Numbered from the stretch's first letter, positions 1 to 12,745 are shown. The stretch is 64,000 nt of DNA from Oxytricha trifallax (GCA_000711775.1 ARYC01001321.1:1-64000); one strand, 5' to 3'. Notes: a model not told the origin generated them from the letters alone. Numbers and translations: made by a program.

Positions 1-204
1 CTCTTCGCAGAGTATCGCCCTTAGAAATGAAATTTTGGTACCTTCCATCGTTGGCAAGAACAAACCAACTACATAATCAAGATGAGTTACTATGAGTTTA
101 ATACCTTGCTGCACCAGGTAGCGGTGCAAATCCTCCTTGCTTCTAAATCTCTGAATCAATTCTTGTGCTTGCACTCTTTTCATTACATCATTCATTGACT
201 CCAT
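1..204 (-). CDS. TBE 22-kDa protein, N-terminal fragment
   Basis: The gene starts at ATG 204-202 on the minus strand and runs off the window. It reads MESMNDVMKRVQAQELIQRF and later VGLFLPTMEGT, matching the N-termini in copies A (38729) and B (41308). The function of this TBE protein is not known; it is one of three proteins carried by the element. About 68 residues are visible, with no TGA in frame. TAG and TAA codons in the frame are read as Gln. Confidence 0.85.
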   Translation of the reverse strand, partial: MESMNDVMKRVQAQELIQRFRSKEDLHRYLVQQGIKLIVTHLDYVVGLFLPTMEGTKISFLRAILCEE

Positions 205-412
205 CTTGTTTACAGATCTAAAGAAATGATATTCAAATTTAAGTTTATTGATTTCAATTATATACCTTTGTAAAACTTACTATTAAATATGGACATCCTA
301 TAGGAGGTCAACCTCTTAGAAGGATATGGAGAAGGTTTTGAGAACTGGTTTCAAACTTGAGAGATTGATATCAATTTCTACTGTTATAGTTCCATATTTT
401 TTAAATTTAAAT

Positions 413-585
413 TGGTACGTACTTAATTAGGAGCAACTCTTAAAATGCTAGTACTTAATTAGGGGCATTAATTAAAGCTAGTACTTAATTAGGAGCACCC
501 TAATTTTAATCATAAAATCACAAAATACCTCCTAAAGCAGTACGTACTTAATTAGGTGCACCTCCTAAATCGGTACGTACTATAA
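413..585. repeat. TBE spacer repeats between divergent genes
   Basis: Four to five spaced copies of a motif close to GTACTTAATTAGG (about 418, 450, 481 and 542, with a partial at 573) lie between the divergent 22-kDa and zinc-finger/kinase genes. Spacers of the other copies have related GGTAC/TTAATTAG motifs (15770-15930, 38860-39060, 43310-43480). The position suggests a shared promoter or a protein-binding array, but this is inference from location only. Confidence 0.55.
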
Positions 586-771
586 TCAACTTATTATTCA
601 AAGTAAAAATGGTTACTTCCCCACCCATATGTAGAACTGGATCGTCTCTTAACACTCATAATTCTTCTCTCATAATCTAAGAGCTTCCCTTGAAACTTGT
701 AGGCTTGCAAAGCTCTCATATAAGCTCTCAGTTATAGAGGCAGTTTTATAATTTTAAATTCAAATTTAAAT

Positions 772-2198
772 ATGAGCGCTAGCATTTTAAGAAAAACAAC
801 AGCCCTTCCATCAAACTAAATGAGACTTACCTTTGGCAGCAATAAAGAAGTGTGATAGCTGTGAGATGAACTCTCATAAAGAACTACCAGAGCTATCACT
901 TGAGGTCTCTGTTATTAAAATAGAAATTAATAATAGAAAATAAATGGCAAACAAGTGTGTGGGAGACAGAGAGGAGGAAAAAGGTATGAATCAAATTCCT
1001 ATACAAACTCAAGAAGTAGAAGTATACTTTTGTGAGAAGTGTGAGAGAGACTTCGCTCATAAATCTAGTTGGTATAGGCATATGAAAGAGCACAGAGGAA
1101 GCCAAGCCAACAGTATACTTAAAGCACGATAAAATCGACGGAAAGTATGATTGCTTCGAGTGCCATTAGCAGTATACTCATACTAGAGATTTAAGGAAGC
1201 ATCTTTTAAAAACTCACAAGAAAGATTTAGAGATTGAAAAGCATGAAGATGAATTGAAGCTACTTAACAAAAGAAAAGCAAGAGAATCTTCGAAAATGGT
1301 AGAGCTCGAACAAGCTAGTGAATCAGAATATGTGAGGAAATCACGCAACCTACTAGCATCTGAAATCACAAAGATTATGATTAAAATTCAATATAAAAAG
1401 ATTCCAGTTCTTGCCTAAGTTGACCTAGACACTTCACTTTAAAGCTACCTTATATTAGAAGATTCCTTTGATAAGAAAGTTATCAATGATCATCAGTATG
1501 CATACAAGGTGTACCCCTTCAACTATCTCTTAAGTGATAATAAATATTAGATGGAGTTCACAAATGAGTATCAAGTACACACTCAAGCAAAGTTTAAAGA
1601 GTGTAGTTACTAAATCAAGCTAGATGCTGTTCTCCTTGCCAAGGATCATGTTGCTTTCAGACTCCCACTCTATGAAATGACACTCAGAGATTTTATTACT
1701 GATCAAAGGAATCATAAGTAGCTTGCTTTGATAGCAACTTAAACCTTAAAAGGTATAAAAGAGCTACATAAGTTAGGCTTTGTTCATAGAGATTTGAAAC
1801 CAGAGAATATTATGATAAACTTCTCACCTGTAAGAGTGACAATTATTGACTTCAACAGAGCATTAAGGGTAGAAGTATCAAGGCTAGGAAGTGTTATGGG
1901 AACTCCAGGCTATTATCCTGAAAGAGAAGACTGGAGAGATGGAGACGATCAATGGGATGTGTGGGCTTTAGCAGCAATAATAATAGAGTGCGATATGCCT
2001 CGGAATGATTACTACTCTACAAGGTGTGAGAAAGATGCTAAGTAAAGAATCAAGTAATTTATAGACAAAACCAGAGTATCTCAATCATTAAATAAATGGC
2101 AAATCAATAATCTTAAAACCAAACTCTAGATCAGACATAACATTAGAGAAGATAGAGTTGTGGTTAAGTAAAATAAACTTCAGACCTCTCCCACATGA
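772..2198 (+). pseudogene. TBE 57-kDa zinc-finger/protein kinase, frameshifted
   Basis: The start at 772 gives MSASILRKTTALP, like the starts in other copies. A frame change follows near 835, and another near 1120. The first C2H2 finger is CEKCERDFAHKSSWYRHMKEH (about 1030-1095); the second is CFECHQQYTHTRDLRKH (about 1150-1210). From 1210 to 2198 one frame stays open with TAA/TAG as Gln. It has a kinase domain with VHRDLKPENIMI, then IIDFN in place of DFG, then GTPGYYPE in place of the APE motif, and ends at TGA 2196-2198. No glycine-rich loop is obvious. A chromosomal or DNA-bound kinase role is inference from family knowledge. The two frame changes make this copy a pseudogene unless they are assembly errors. 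Confidence 0.85.
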
Positions 2199-2341
2199 TC
2201 CAAAAGAGCATTTTGAGTGATTAAATTAAATACATTTACTATAAATTTCACATAAAACCTATTAATAACCCCAACCCCTAACAAATTCCCTACAAATCAA
2301 AGCACTTATAAACCTCATTAAGGGGTTTTGGGGTTTTGAAT

Positions 2342-2788
2342 GTAGAACTAAAAATATTTACACAAACATTATAATGACAAAATTAAGAAAAATTATTTTT
2401 AAACAAAATTTGAAAATAGTTGTATATTATTTATATTTATACTTAAATTTATTAAATTTGAACTCTATCAATTATTTGTTATCCAGATAATTTGAACTAT
2501 TAACCCACTAAGTTCTTAAGAATAAAATGTTCTCTAAAATTATTTTTTTATTTAGGCTGCGTATGGTTTTTAATCGTAAAATAATTTATCTTAGTCTAAA
2601 TTTTGAAGTAAATAAGAAATTGTTCATATTACATTAATAGATTTAAAGAGCATTTTGAAATATTTACATATCATAAAAATTAAAAATAGTTTCTAGTGAT
2701 TTTAATAGCAATTTTAATCTTATTATAGAAATAATAGCATATGAAGTAAAATAGGATAATTTATTATAATGAAAGTGAATAGACCTAT
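2342..2788. other. AT-rich, no feature seen
   Basis: Very AT-rich sequence between the TBE end and the first palindrome. I see no convincing coding frame or repeat. Confidence 0.5.
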
Positions 2789-2796
2789 TCGTGAGA

Positions 2797-3601
2797 GGGG
2801 GGGGTCTAAGTCGGTGCAAAATTTTTTTTCTCAAAAACATCAAAATCCCTAAGTCGGTGCATGATCAATTTTTGACATTATTGATATATTTTATCTTCCT
2901 ACCCCACATAAAAAGTATCATTATTAACTAAAATTTATGTCTCAGCTTCTGAATCGAACTCCTTCATAAAATTTTGATCATAGGACACTTATAATATTAT
3001 AATAAAATATATTTTTTCTCCTTGACAGATATTTGTTTAAGTAAAATAAAAAATATTCTTTAATATTAAATTTAAAATTAGACAGTAAGCAATAAAATTG
3101 GGGATTAAGAACATCATAATTATTCGCTAAATTTAAATATGTCTGGCCTTATTATAAAAACCATTGACTCAATTAATTGTCTTTTTTTAAATACACTAAT
3201 CAATTTGTACGAATTTTTAATTCCAGACATATTTAAATTTAGCGAATAATTATGATGTTCTTAATCCCCAATTTTATTGCTTACTGTCTAATTTTAAATT
3301 TAATATTAAAGAATATTTTTTATTTTACTTAAACAAATATCTGTCAAGGAGAAAAAATATATTTTATTATAATATTATAAGTGTCCTATGATCAAAATTT
3401 TATGAAGGAGTTCGATTCAGAAGCTGAGACATAAATTTTAGTTAATAATGATACTTTTTATGTGGGGTAGGATGATAAAATATATCAATAATGTCAAAAA
3501 TTGATCATGCACCGACTTAGGGATTTTGATGTTTTTGAGAAAAAAATTTTGCACCGACTTAGGATTTTAAAAAAATTTTTGCACCGACTTAGACCCCCCC
3601 C
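2797..3601. mobile_element. Palindromic element 1 with G-run ends and 8-bp duplication
   Basis: The left arm (2797-3150) and right arm (about 3222-3601) are near-perfect reverse complements around a loop of about 70 bases. The outer ends are G8 (2797-2804) and C8 (3594-3601). Directly outside, TCGTGAGA occurs on both sides (2789-2796 and 3602-3609): a perfect 8-base target duplication. The right arm has an extra copy of the GCACCGACTTAG motif. There is no coding capacity, so it must be moved by proteins supplied elsewhere. It looks like a foldback or MITE-type element. The superfamily is not determined. Confidence 0.85.
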
Positions 3602-3609
3602 TCGTGAGA

Positions 3610-5699
3610 GATAGAATAATCAAAAATTACTCATTAAATAAAAAGTGGATTAAATAGGTTATAGTTTGTAATATTCGAAAGCAGAGAGATCGCACACCCA
3701 AGTTTATATATTTTAATTTTATAAATAAATTTATGTTGAGTTATAATTATTTTCTAATTATTTAATAAATAAAAAATTGGAATATTAACTTAGATAAAAG
3801 GAATGATAATGGTAAAGAGATAATAATCATGTAGAAAAATTAAGATGTTTGAAATTTAATCATTTTTCTTCTTTAAAAATTAGAATTTTTATTTTTATAT
3901 GTAAATCAACGAAAAATTAATAATTGTCTAAGAAAGGAAATAAAAATTCCTAAAAAACTTAATATGAAATAAATGAGAAATGGATAATTTAAGAATGTTA
4001 AAAAGAAAAGTCATTTAGAAAAGAGGAGGACTGGACCCTTTTTAATCAAATGATGTTTGAAGGAAAACTTAATTAATGATTAAAATTAGTAAAAAACAAT
4101 AATAATAGTATTGACTATAAAATAAAATAATTCTTGGAGAATTGTATTATAAATGAACATGTCTTATATTTATCACCATATTATCTTTATTTTTATTCTG
4201 TTCATAACATGCCCCAGTTTTATATAAAATTCTCTGACCTTTCAAAACTGAAAAGCATACCTATTATTAAAATATTAATCTTTTGAGATGTATTTTTGTA
4301 ATTCATAAAAGTTTGTTAACTACCAAGTGTTTGACATCGGCCATTATAAATTTAAAAGCTTATAATTATTTATTATAAATAATAACTTATGTCTTTCTCA
4401 TTGAATTTTTTCAACATATTATACCTAATAAATAGCGAACCTAAAATTAAATAAAAAGAATATAACGGCGGTAAGCTTTATGATAAAACCCTTAAGCTTA
4501 ATCAAATTAAGATATGCGATAGTATATAAAGAATATAAAAAATTAAAGTTGAATTTAGATTATTAAAAAATAGTCTCTCTCAATCAAGAATTTAAAGAAT
4601 CTATAAACCTCTCAAAGACTATTATAAGTAATATTGAATATTTTGTTGACACAATATAAATACGATTGAAAATACTTAAAAAATACTAATATCAAAAGTT
4701 TGAAATATTATTAAGTAATTATATCCTTAATATCTGATAAGTATTTATAAAAATGTTATATATATATATAATGAATCATATTTATGAAGGGGTTCCAGGT
4801 AAAATTTTGATAAATTTCTAAAGGTAATATCATATTATTTTTTATAATATCTTTAATCCAAAATAAATAGTTCTGCTTAAGATAAAGTGTTTTAATGAAG
4901 CTATCAGACATCATTTTATATAATAGGTTTGTACAATATAATAAATTATTCATAAAAGAATATTATAAAAAAATTAATATATAGTTTAAAATATTAATAA
5001 ATTTATAGATTTAAGAAATATCATAACCAAAGAAGACAATTTCATCATAAAATGTTTACTTTAATTCTTTTTTATTATTATTACAAGAAATATATACGAC
5101 TTCTAATTTAAAAATGATTATTTAATTGAAAAATTATATCTTTATAATTTTAATGAATCTCAATTATTTAAAGAAGAAGTTTAGAACTGTACTTAAAAAG
5201 AATATAATATCTTTAGAAACTATAAATTGGAATAAAAAAATTGTTTTCATAAATTCATAGATGGTAGATAAATTAGTTTCTGTGAATAATTTAATAGGAT
5301 ATAGTCAAATTAATGAAAATATCTTTAATAAAATATTGCTAAATTATAAAGAAAATAAAATACTTAATAACTTTATTGAATATTTATTTAAAATTTGCTA
5401 GTTTATATATAAAATTAAACAAAATTTTGAAATAAATTTTTGAACTTTTTTATTTTTGCTACATAAACCCAAATATTTTAAATTGAAAATTTCTTAATTT
5501 CAAACTCATAGAATGTTTATTTATACTTAATTATAGAAAATAAGTTTGCTTTTAATCAATATTAAATTTGATTTATCTATAGGAAAATTATTAATAATTC
5601 TAAAGTAATTCACTATAAAAAGGCTCTAATCTTTTAATAAAAGAAAAATTTAACGTATATAATAAATTAATTTATGGTATTAAATTAGAATTTAATTAG
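3610..5699. other. Long AT-rich stretch, nothing convincing
   Basis: Low-complexity AT-rich DNA with short TA runs (for example near 4755). No coding frame is convincing under the ciliate code. It behaves like germline-limited intergenic DNA. Confidence 0.5.
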
Positions 5700-6118
5700 T
5701 TGGAACGAGTGACGAAAAGTTTTAACCTCGGTTAGATTATGAGTCTCTCAAGGTTCGCTGATTACAGGTCGAATATTCGTTCAAAGACTCCATAACTAGC
5801 TTCAAAGACTCTAGAGGTCTTCCTGGAGTGAAAGTGGTTCTAATTTGATTAATGATTTTCTACTTTCCAGACCAGAATCAGATTCTGATGTTTACATCAG
5901 AATCTGATCACAAGATGGTTTCTGGCACTGACGAAAAGAGATTCTAAGTGAACGACTTGATGTTGGTTGATGGTTATGGTATAGCTTCGATCATGCAGTT
6001 TGTCGATATGCAACAGGCTCTATACTGTTGGCTTAGCTTACTAATGAAATTAGTTTGGTGGGATAACTTCCCTTTTAATGATTATGCTCGGGGGGTCTTG
6101 AACCCTCGATGCGAGTTA

Positions 6119-6190
<72 letters not shown>
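5700..6190 (+). mobile_element. Retroelement-like 3' end with (ATT)n tail
   Basis: A GC-richer block (5700-6112) ends in a hairpin-forming GGGGGGTCTTGAACCCTC (about 6089-6108), then GATGCGAG, then about 24 ATT units (6116-6189). The same order (G-rich hairpin, spacer, ATT tail) is seen at 28480-28534 and, inverted, at 35985-36050. This is typical of the 3' end of a LINE or SINE. An internal inverted repeat around CAGAATCAGATTCTG lies near 5873-5910. I see no reverse transcriptase domain. Class assignment is inference. Confidence 0.5.
6116..6189 (+). repeat. (ATT)n simple repeat
   Basis: About 24 uninterrupted ATT units. It is probably the tail of the retroelement-like block just upstream. 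Read in one frame it gives a poly-isoleucine run that is not a real protein. Confidence 0.95.
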
Positions 6191-6194
6191 ATAA

Positions 6195-7495
6195 ATTAAT
6201 TTACTAAATATAAATCATAAAATAACTTTACACTAGCAGGAATTAATTAGATAAGATTTCTATTTTATAGGTATTAAGATAAAAATCATTTTTATTTATA
6301 TTAAAATAATTATAGTAATGTTTGAGAATGATTAATATATTTTAAAGTATAATTGTAATTTAAGAACTTCGTTTTTTAAGAACTTTTCACTTTGACTGAT
6401 TATTAACAAATCACATTTGGTAGTTAACATATGCAATTAATTCATCTAGAAAGAATCTTCTTTTCATAAAGAAAATGTCTATAATTCAAATCTTTACTAC
6501 ACTAAATATGAAATACATATATTAATTAATTTACTACAAAATATTCAAAGTTTAATAAGATTTATTATACTATTATTAATGAGCATTCACATCAAATGAT
6601 TTAGGATAATATTTGACTTAATATTTATTAAAAAAATTAAAAAATACAATTTTTCCACATATCATTCATAATGATAGTTTACTCTTAAATTTGTAATATA
6701 TAAATCAAAATTTTTGTGAATCTTCTTTGCAATATCATTGTAATTAAACTAAAACCATGACAATGAAAAATGCATATTATTTGAATAGTTAATAAATAAG
6801 TTGAGAATTTATTTTAAGAAGATACATTCCCTTTTGATAAGAATCTAATTCTCAGTAATAATTTTACTTATTTAAAAATCTTAAAAGACCTACTCTAAAT
6901 GTTATAAGGTCCTTAAAACATATTCAGCATGTCTAAAAAATGTTTCTAAGGATTTTTATAACTTTACTTATCTCATAATATATTTTTACTTATGTTTTTA
7001 TTGGTACAACACAATTGTATTTTTTAAGTTTAAACTTTTAAATTATGATTTTAAGTATACTCTACTTAATAGCGGAGAATTAAAATTTCGTAGCTTTTGT
7101 AAGCTAAAATTACAACTAAAATTATATTTCAATTCTTTTCACCTCCTCTGCACAAAATATTATTGCTTTCCTGAAATTAATAACAAAAATATTTCTTGTT
7201 ATTTAAATCATCTAAATAAAAATTCACCAGTAATAATGATAAGAATTTATAAGATTTTCTAATAACGCATAAGTAGATCACTATTAATTAACTAAAGACA
7301 TTGGTAAAAACTAAGATTAATATAAAAATATTTCTCAAAACATCTATTATTTCTACTTTAAAAAAGATAAAAAGATAAAATTATATGTTTGAATATAATA
7401 TAAATAGAAAATAAATAAAAATTATTTGAATAAACATATTTTCAGTTAAATTAAATACATTAATATTATATTTTTAAATGTAAACAAAAATGAAA
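6195..7495. other. AT-rich, nothing seen
   Basis: Very AT-rich sequence with no coding frame, repeat or palindrome that I can support. Confidence 0.5.
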
Positions 7496-7499
7496 AATA

Positions 7500-7655
7500 A
7501 AATTTCGAGACCATGACTATGACCACGGTAACCACGAGACCATCACTTTAAAATGCATGATCTCAATTTTAATTCGTCGAATGACGTCAAAATAGACTCG
7601 TAACCACGACCACCGCTCAATTCACTAGTTACGGGTCCCTTGGTCACTGCCCTCT
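7500..7655. repeat. Solitary satellite monomer
   Basis: One unit of the satellite found as an array at 15936-17290. It has ACCATGACTATGACCACGGT, then TCGTCGAATGACGTCAAAA, then CGACCACC, then GGTCACTGCCCTC, in the same order and spacing. It sits alone in AT-rich DNA 8.3 kb from the array. Confidence 0.8.
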
Positions 7656-7731
7656 ATTTATATTAAAACTATTATGTAATGAATTCATTTATATATAAAT
7701 ACTTAAGTTAATAAAATCTTCAACCTAAATT

Positions 7732-8295
7732 ATGAACACATTACAATCAATAGGCGTAGAGACATTGGATAACTCTAGGTTGCAAGATTTCTATACAGAT
7801 CTCCTAAATGAAAAAGCAATTATAAGATTAACTTATTAAGACGTCATTAATATTGCAGATCTTCAGAGTTTGCTACAGGCTGAAGATTCTTCATAATTAA
7901 GCGATGAAGCATTTTTAAAATCAAACGAAATAGGGAGGATGTCAATATATGATGGGGAGAAGTTTCCAGACTTAATTTACAAATCTAAGCTTATGTTGCC
8001 ATTTCAAATCTATAACATCAGTAAATTGCTTGAGCTTGAAGAATCTAAACTATTAGCAGGATCAAGAGACTAAGCAAACAATATTTTCAAATTCATATTG
8101 AATTTGGTCACTTAGAGTACTACAAAATCAGTAAAAGGAGGCTTGAATAAAGCCATTAAATAAGTTATCTTGCATGCAAAAAGAGATGACAAAGTTTGGT
8201 AATTAAATAAGCAATTTTATAGTAACAGTAGTTTGTTGATAATCAATGAGATTTATAGAAAATAATCGAGAATAGGTAAATATATTTTGATATGA
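7732..8295 (+). CDS. Unknown protein, coding block (probable MDS)
   Basis: An open frame of 187 codons from ATG 7732 to TGA 8293-8295 when TAA/TAG are read as Gln. It begins MNTLQSIGVETLDNSRLQDF. The balanced composition (many D, E, S, G, A; few poly-N/K/I runs) is unlike chance frames in this DNA. I recognise no domain. The last part, after about 8200, turns AT-rich and may already be eliminated sequence. Two further coding blocks follow on the same strand (8314-8466 and 8641-8911), so this may be one gene in pieces. Confidence 0.6.
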
Positions 8296-8313
8296 ATTTA
8301 AATAATAATTATT

Positions 8314-8466
8314 CGTATAGAGGGTAGCAGAAATGGAATCCAGAAACAGCTTTGTCATCTCTCCATTCTCCTTCGTATTTTGCTCCATTTGGCCATACTT
8401 AATTTGCTGTTCCCATCTTTTTCCAGTGTCTCACGAGCTCTCGGTCTACTGAAGTCGCCACTCCTG
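8314..8466 (+). CDS. Unknown coding block, probably ends in an intron donor
   Basis: A GC-richer block that reads NPETALSSLHSPSYFAPFGH and then TQFAVPIFFQCLTSSRSTEV in one frame. It stops at CTGCTG/GTAAGTATTGCTG, a strong 5' splice site. Possible acceptors are TTTTAG at about 8500 and 8529, followed by a short frame reading EQPAPSASPFLYFQ before TGA. No family is recognised. It is probably part of the same gene as 7732-8295. Confidence 0.5.
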
Positions 8467-8640
8467 CTGGTAAGTATTGCTGAAATATAAATTTTTTAGA
8501 TATGTTTTTTGTAACTTACAAATTTTAGTGAGCAACCAGCTCCTTCTGCTTCTCCATTTCTTTATTTCCAATGATAATTATTTGTTTTAATTTTAATTTA
8601 TCAATTTTCTATTATTTTCTATAATTCTCTTAATGTCTTA

Positions 8641-8911
8641 GTCGATTACGTTTCTGAACCTAATTTAGACAACATTAGAAAGCTAATGACACTCAAGTTA
8701 AGCCTAATGAAAAGCAAGATTTCATTTGAATGCTGTTTATCAGTTGTCGTATTTAAGTAAAAGCTAAAGCCGAGTAGAATTCTTCAATATTTTAGAGAGT
8801 TTGTTTTAAAAACTGTTGAGAATCATTCAAAATTGAATAAAATTAAAAATTGTAAAGACCATGAATACAAGAAATACATGTTATTTATAGTAGTTAGTAA
8901 ATCACTTAGAT
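8641..8911 (+). CDS. Unknown coding block ending in TGA
   Basis: An open frame reading VDYVSEPNLDNIRKLMTLKL, then SFECCLSVVVFKQKLKPSRI, and further to TGA near 8911. It contains one in-frame TAA (Gln). Its composition is protein-like. It may be the 3' part of the gene begun at 7732. No domain is recognised. Confidence 0.5.
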
Positions 8912-9650
8912 GAATTGACTAAAATTATTTCAAAAATAAGAAAAATAAAATTCGTAAAATCCTATTTTTTATTTCTCTAACATTTTCTCATCTTATTCGT
9001 CTATTTTGTCTAATCTTTTCTCTTTCTCCTTATCTTCTGGTCCATCTCTTGATTATTAATATGTATTTGTAAAATTAGAAACATCTTTAATCATAAACTT
9101 ATATGGTTTATGATTTATTTGTATTGTTATGAATTGAAAATATCTATATCTTTAAGTATATTATTTATATTTGTAAAATATTATAATTATTGCTTCTCCC
9201 ATTTTAAATTAAAAAAATTTAAATCAAGTAAATATATATATGAAATAACTCTATGATTATTTAAAGAATAATTTATTTGTAATTACATAGTATTTTGAGA
9301 ATTTGTGATATTCAAATTTATTTAAAACTTTATTAGTTTAATCGTTGCTCAATTACAGACATGATAATATCGAAATTGATGAAATCTTCTCAAAGAGTAT
9401 TATCATCCTTATAGTATAACGATTAAACACAGATTAAACTTTTCAATTATCAAACAACTTTTTCATAAACTGAAAACAAGATAACTTAAAAGATTTCATG
9501 ATAGCTTTGTTTGCTTGACAAGATTAATATTGCCATTATTTGATTTATGATAGGAGCTTATAAATAGTTTAGAATTGCTTATTAAGTGGTTAGACTAATA
9601 CCAAACACATTAATTTATTTTATTAACCCACTTATCTAGTATTAAATGAA
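8912..9650. other. AT-rich, nothing seen
   Basis: AT-rich DNA without a supported coding frame. Confidence 0.4.
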
Positions 9651-9655
9651 GACCA

Positions 9656-10484
9656 ATGCTTAAAATTGATACTGTAAGTCCTTATAAATGGTGTTTAAGA
9701 TTCTATACATATCTGTACACTATTAAGTGCTTCTTCTTATTTAAACTGGACAACTTTACAAGCATGCTGGGAAACATATTAATTAAATTATGTGACTTTA
9801 GTCGACAGGAAGATTTCACTCATTACCTCTCATAGTTGAGACTAAGAAATTCAATTTGTTTATCAAAGTTTGGAAAGGCCTTCACATTTATATATTAAGA
9901 GAGATGTGTTAGACAAAGAAGAAATACAAATATAGTCATCTTTGTACAAATAATATAAAATAAAAAATTTACTGGGAGTAAATAAAAAAAAGAAGACATA
10001 AACGAAGAAAATCTTGGTATATTTTTAATTTAATATTAAAGACTTTATTTGATTCTGATGCTGTAAAAGAAATATTCATTAGGAGATAAGACATAAAGGA
10101 AAACAAATCATATTATCAGACTTTAGCAAATGTTATAGGATTTGGTTTTCGTTTACTACAGAAGCAGGCTATAAATAATTTAATCTGGAAAGACAATAAT
10201 TTTTTCATCCTTCTAGTTAGGTAATGGTAAGAATTGTTGTTTACCATATAAGTAGCTCTGTATAATCATCAAGTTCGGGACCTCCAAAAAAAATTAAGTA
10301 TTCAAACTTGGAACATCAAGTCTTAATGATTGTGATTTATCTATATAAAATTTAAGAATAAATATGAAATTTGAAGAAATATAGTTTAAAACCCATTCGT
10401 GGCAGATGCTTTAATCTCTTACCTGTTTTTAATTAACTTTTTTAATGAACTTTTTTTATCACATTTTTTTTATCTTTACTTTCT
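9656..10484 (+). CDS. Long open frame, doubtful coding
   Basis: Under the ciliate code a frame is open for about 275 codons from ATG 9656 to TGA near 10484. A short stretch, GNILIKLCDFSRQEDFTHYL (9770-9830), resembles the DFG region of a protein kinase (NILI...KLCDFG), but no HRD motif precedes it and the rest is low complexity. A frame this long can occur by chance when only TGA stops. I treat it as a weak candidate. Confidence 0.2.
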
Positions 10485-12560
10485 GAAAATCAAGAATCTC
10501 AAAAACCCATTTTCATTATTTTAGTTCAATAAGATTTATCATTAATCTTATTTGCTTTTTTTGGGTGACTTTTTTGAATTTTTCTTGATTTTTTTAGGGA
10601 AAAATAATTTTTTTTAAAGAAAAAAGAACAATGTTCTGAATCCTCCTAGAGTGTACCTACATCTTTCAAAGAATTATTCAAAATCAATTAAGAATATTTC
10701 AAAATATATGACTTAAAATTACCCCGAAATTAACAGAAAAAATTGTCGACTGACAGTTATTTAAATCATTGTCTCGCGAGATTATTATCTAAGATTTTTG
10801 TCTTGATTGTAGTAATAACTGAATTATACATATATAATTAAAATAACATTAAAATGGATTCTTAAAATAAGATAATTCAAACTAGAAGATCAGTCTTCAA
10901 GAATGCTAAAATTCTTAAAGTTTTTGAGCTTGGTGAATAAGCAAGCATAATGAACAATCTTTTGATTTTAAAAATAGAGAATTCAGTATTTTACTAAAAT
11001 AGATTGAAGTTACTAATATAGACAAAAACAAAATACTTTATCTGTTCTAATGATATTTAAGATTCGTGAGGAAATTAATGTTTTTATTTATTGTTTATGT
11101 TATAATCACAAATCTCCCTCTATCTACTTATATTTCTTCAAAGCTTTAGGCAACCCATCCAAAAACCCCTTAATACTATATTAAATTTCTTTATAAGAAA
11201 TTAAAAAAAGATTGAACAACAAGCTTCAAATCCTTGCATAAACAGTAATTTAGTTATTATGATAACAAAGGCAAAATTAACTTTTCTCTTTGACTATGTG
11301 ATTTTCTTGAAAGAAATCATATGTCATGATGGTCGAATATCCCTGTTTTTAATTTTATTGAAGTATTTAAAAAAAAAGACAAACCTACGAACTTTATAAT
11401 TTTCCAAAAAGAAATTTTTGTGCGAGCAACCACTTTATCTACCTTCATTTTTAAAGAGGAAACTATTCAATTATTGCATTTAATTTGTTTAAATTATTCT
11501 AAAGTTTCGCTCATTAGTTAGAAGTAAGAGAGTATGTATAGACAAAGAATAGTTTTCATCAAACAAAGCAGAGTTTTGTTAGTCAATTTTTAATTTACAA
11601 CATATCGAATGAAATATGCAAAGTTTGATTGAAATTTAAAAATAATAATAATGTTTATGATCAAACAATAAAAATTTATGATTTAAACAATAAAAATAGA
11701 TGATTTTAAATAAATCATCCCAAATGAAAAAGAAATTGTAGAGATTCTAACTTTTAAAACTATTATAAATATCTCATCTCTTTTAAAAGAGCGATAACAA
11801 GGAAGAATTTTGAGAGTAGAGTGAAAGCATTAATTAATATATATTTTATAATTTATTTAGTGGTTTGAATTAAGCATTAATTTTTTATTCTCAATCAGCT
11901 CTTGACTATAATTGCCTTTTTATTGATTTCTAAGCAAGCAAAATATTATGCTGTAATTATCTTGACAATTCTCCTCAAAAGGAATATAATCTAGTCTCTA
12001 CTGCTTTTATAATTTCTTAGCTATAAATTTTATAATTTTGACTTTAATTACTGTGAGATCATCATAATTCAACTATTAAATCTTGACCATCAGTAATAGA
12101 TGGCCCTCATTAGATTATATATTCTATGAAAATATATAACTACTTCCCGATTCTTCAACAATAATAATGGGATTAATGTGATAAAGAGTTAATTAAATAC
12201 TGTGTGTGTCATGAGGATTAACATTTCTTATAATTATAAGTAATTGGACAACAAATCAAATAGGATTAGATTGTTCAGACTAAATTTTCACTTTAAAATA
12301 TTTATAGGCTAGATTAATACTAATATTCATTTCACAACCGAAAAGGATACAAAAAATCAGGATCCCTAGAACTATGGCAAGTAATGATTGAGTATAAGTA
12401 CCAAGCATGTAATAAATTAAAGTAATTATTTCATACATGGTATTTTATAAAAACTAATTTCATTATGAACTTAGTTTAAATATAAAATTAGTTGCCTTGA
12501 CATTATAAATGCAACTGGATCAGATTTAAGCATTTCAACATTCTTAAAATTTGATAAAAG
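10485..12560. other. AT-rich, one very short coding candidate
   Basis: Mostly AT-rich. On the minus strand near 11105-11180 a short frame reads SIKGFLDGLPKALKKYKQIE and ends in TGA; it could be a small coding block but is too short to call. I see nothing else. Confidence 0.3.
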
Positions 12561-12574
12561 GTAAAAAATACAAA

Positions 12575-12745
12575 GTTTTTGATTCTATATTTCCTAATGT
12601 CTTTAGGATCTCAAATTACACCTATCAAAAATCAAAGAACCATTAACAGGACACGAGACAAAATGTTTAAATGATGAAGACTGTTAGAAGGTAATTCAAC
12701 TCTACATAATAGTAAAAGCACATCATGAAAAGAGTAGTTGATCGG
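12575..12745 (+). CDS. Short unknown coding block
   Basis: The frame reads DLKLHLSKIKEPLTGHETKC, then LNDEDCQKVIQLYIIVKAHH, to TGA. The pattern of Cys and His loosely recalls an SP-RING/MIZ zinc finger (S-x-IK-x-P-x-G ... C ... C), but key positions do not fit. It is probably coding from its composition; the function is not assigned. Confidence 0.35.

Larger units (their letters stand above)
1..2338 (+). mobile_element. TBE transposon, right part (copy 1)
   Basis: Only the right part lies in the window. The right end at 2322-2338 is two G4T4 telomere units. It is followed by AAT (2339-2341), which fits the ANT duplication known for TBE elements. Inside are the start of the 22-kDa gene (minus), a repeat-rich spacer and the zinc-finger/kinase gene (plus), the same order as in copy A at 36765-40196. 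The sub-terminal region carries an ACCCCAACCCC motif shared with the other ends. Both genes here are damaged or partial, so this copy is probably inactive. Family identity is from known TBE organisation and the telomeric ends; I saw no left end. Confidence 0.9.

Noticed and set aside
2322-2338. G4T4 repeats as chromosome telomeres
   Set aside because: Only two units, with sequence continuing on both sides, and the same pattern at every TBE end. They are transposon termini.
6080-6112. tRNA T-arm on the minus strand (GGGTTCAAGACC)
   Set aside because: The other arms cannot be found; upstream on that strand is the ATT repeat.
5948-6199. Open frame ending in a long poly-isoleucine run
   Set aside because: The run is the (ATT)n tail; the rest matches a retroelement-like 3' end, not a protein.
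9770-9830. Protein kinase from the KLCDF motif
   Set aside because: No HRD motif, lysine or glycine loop nearby; the surrounding frame is low in complexity.
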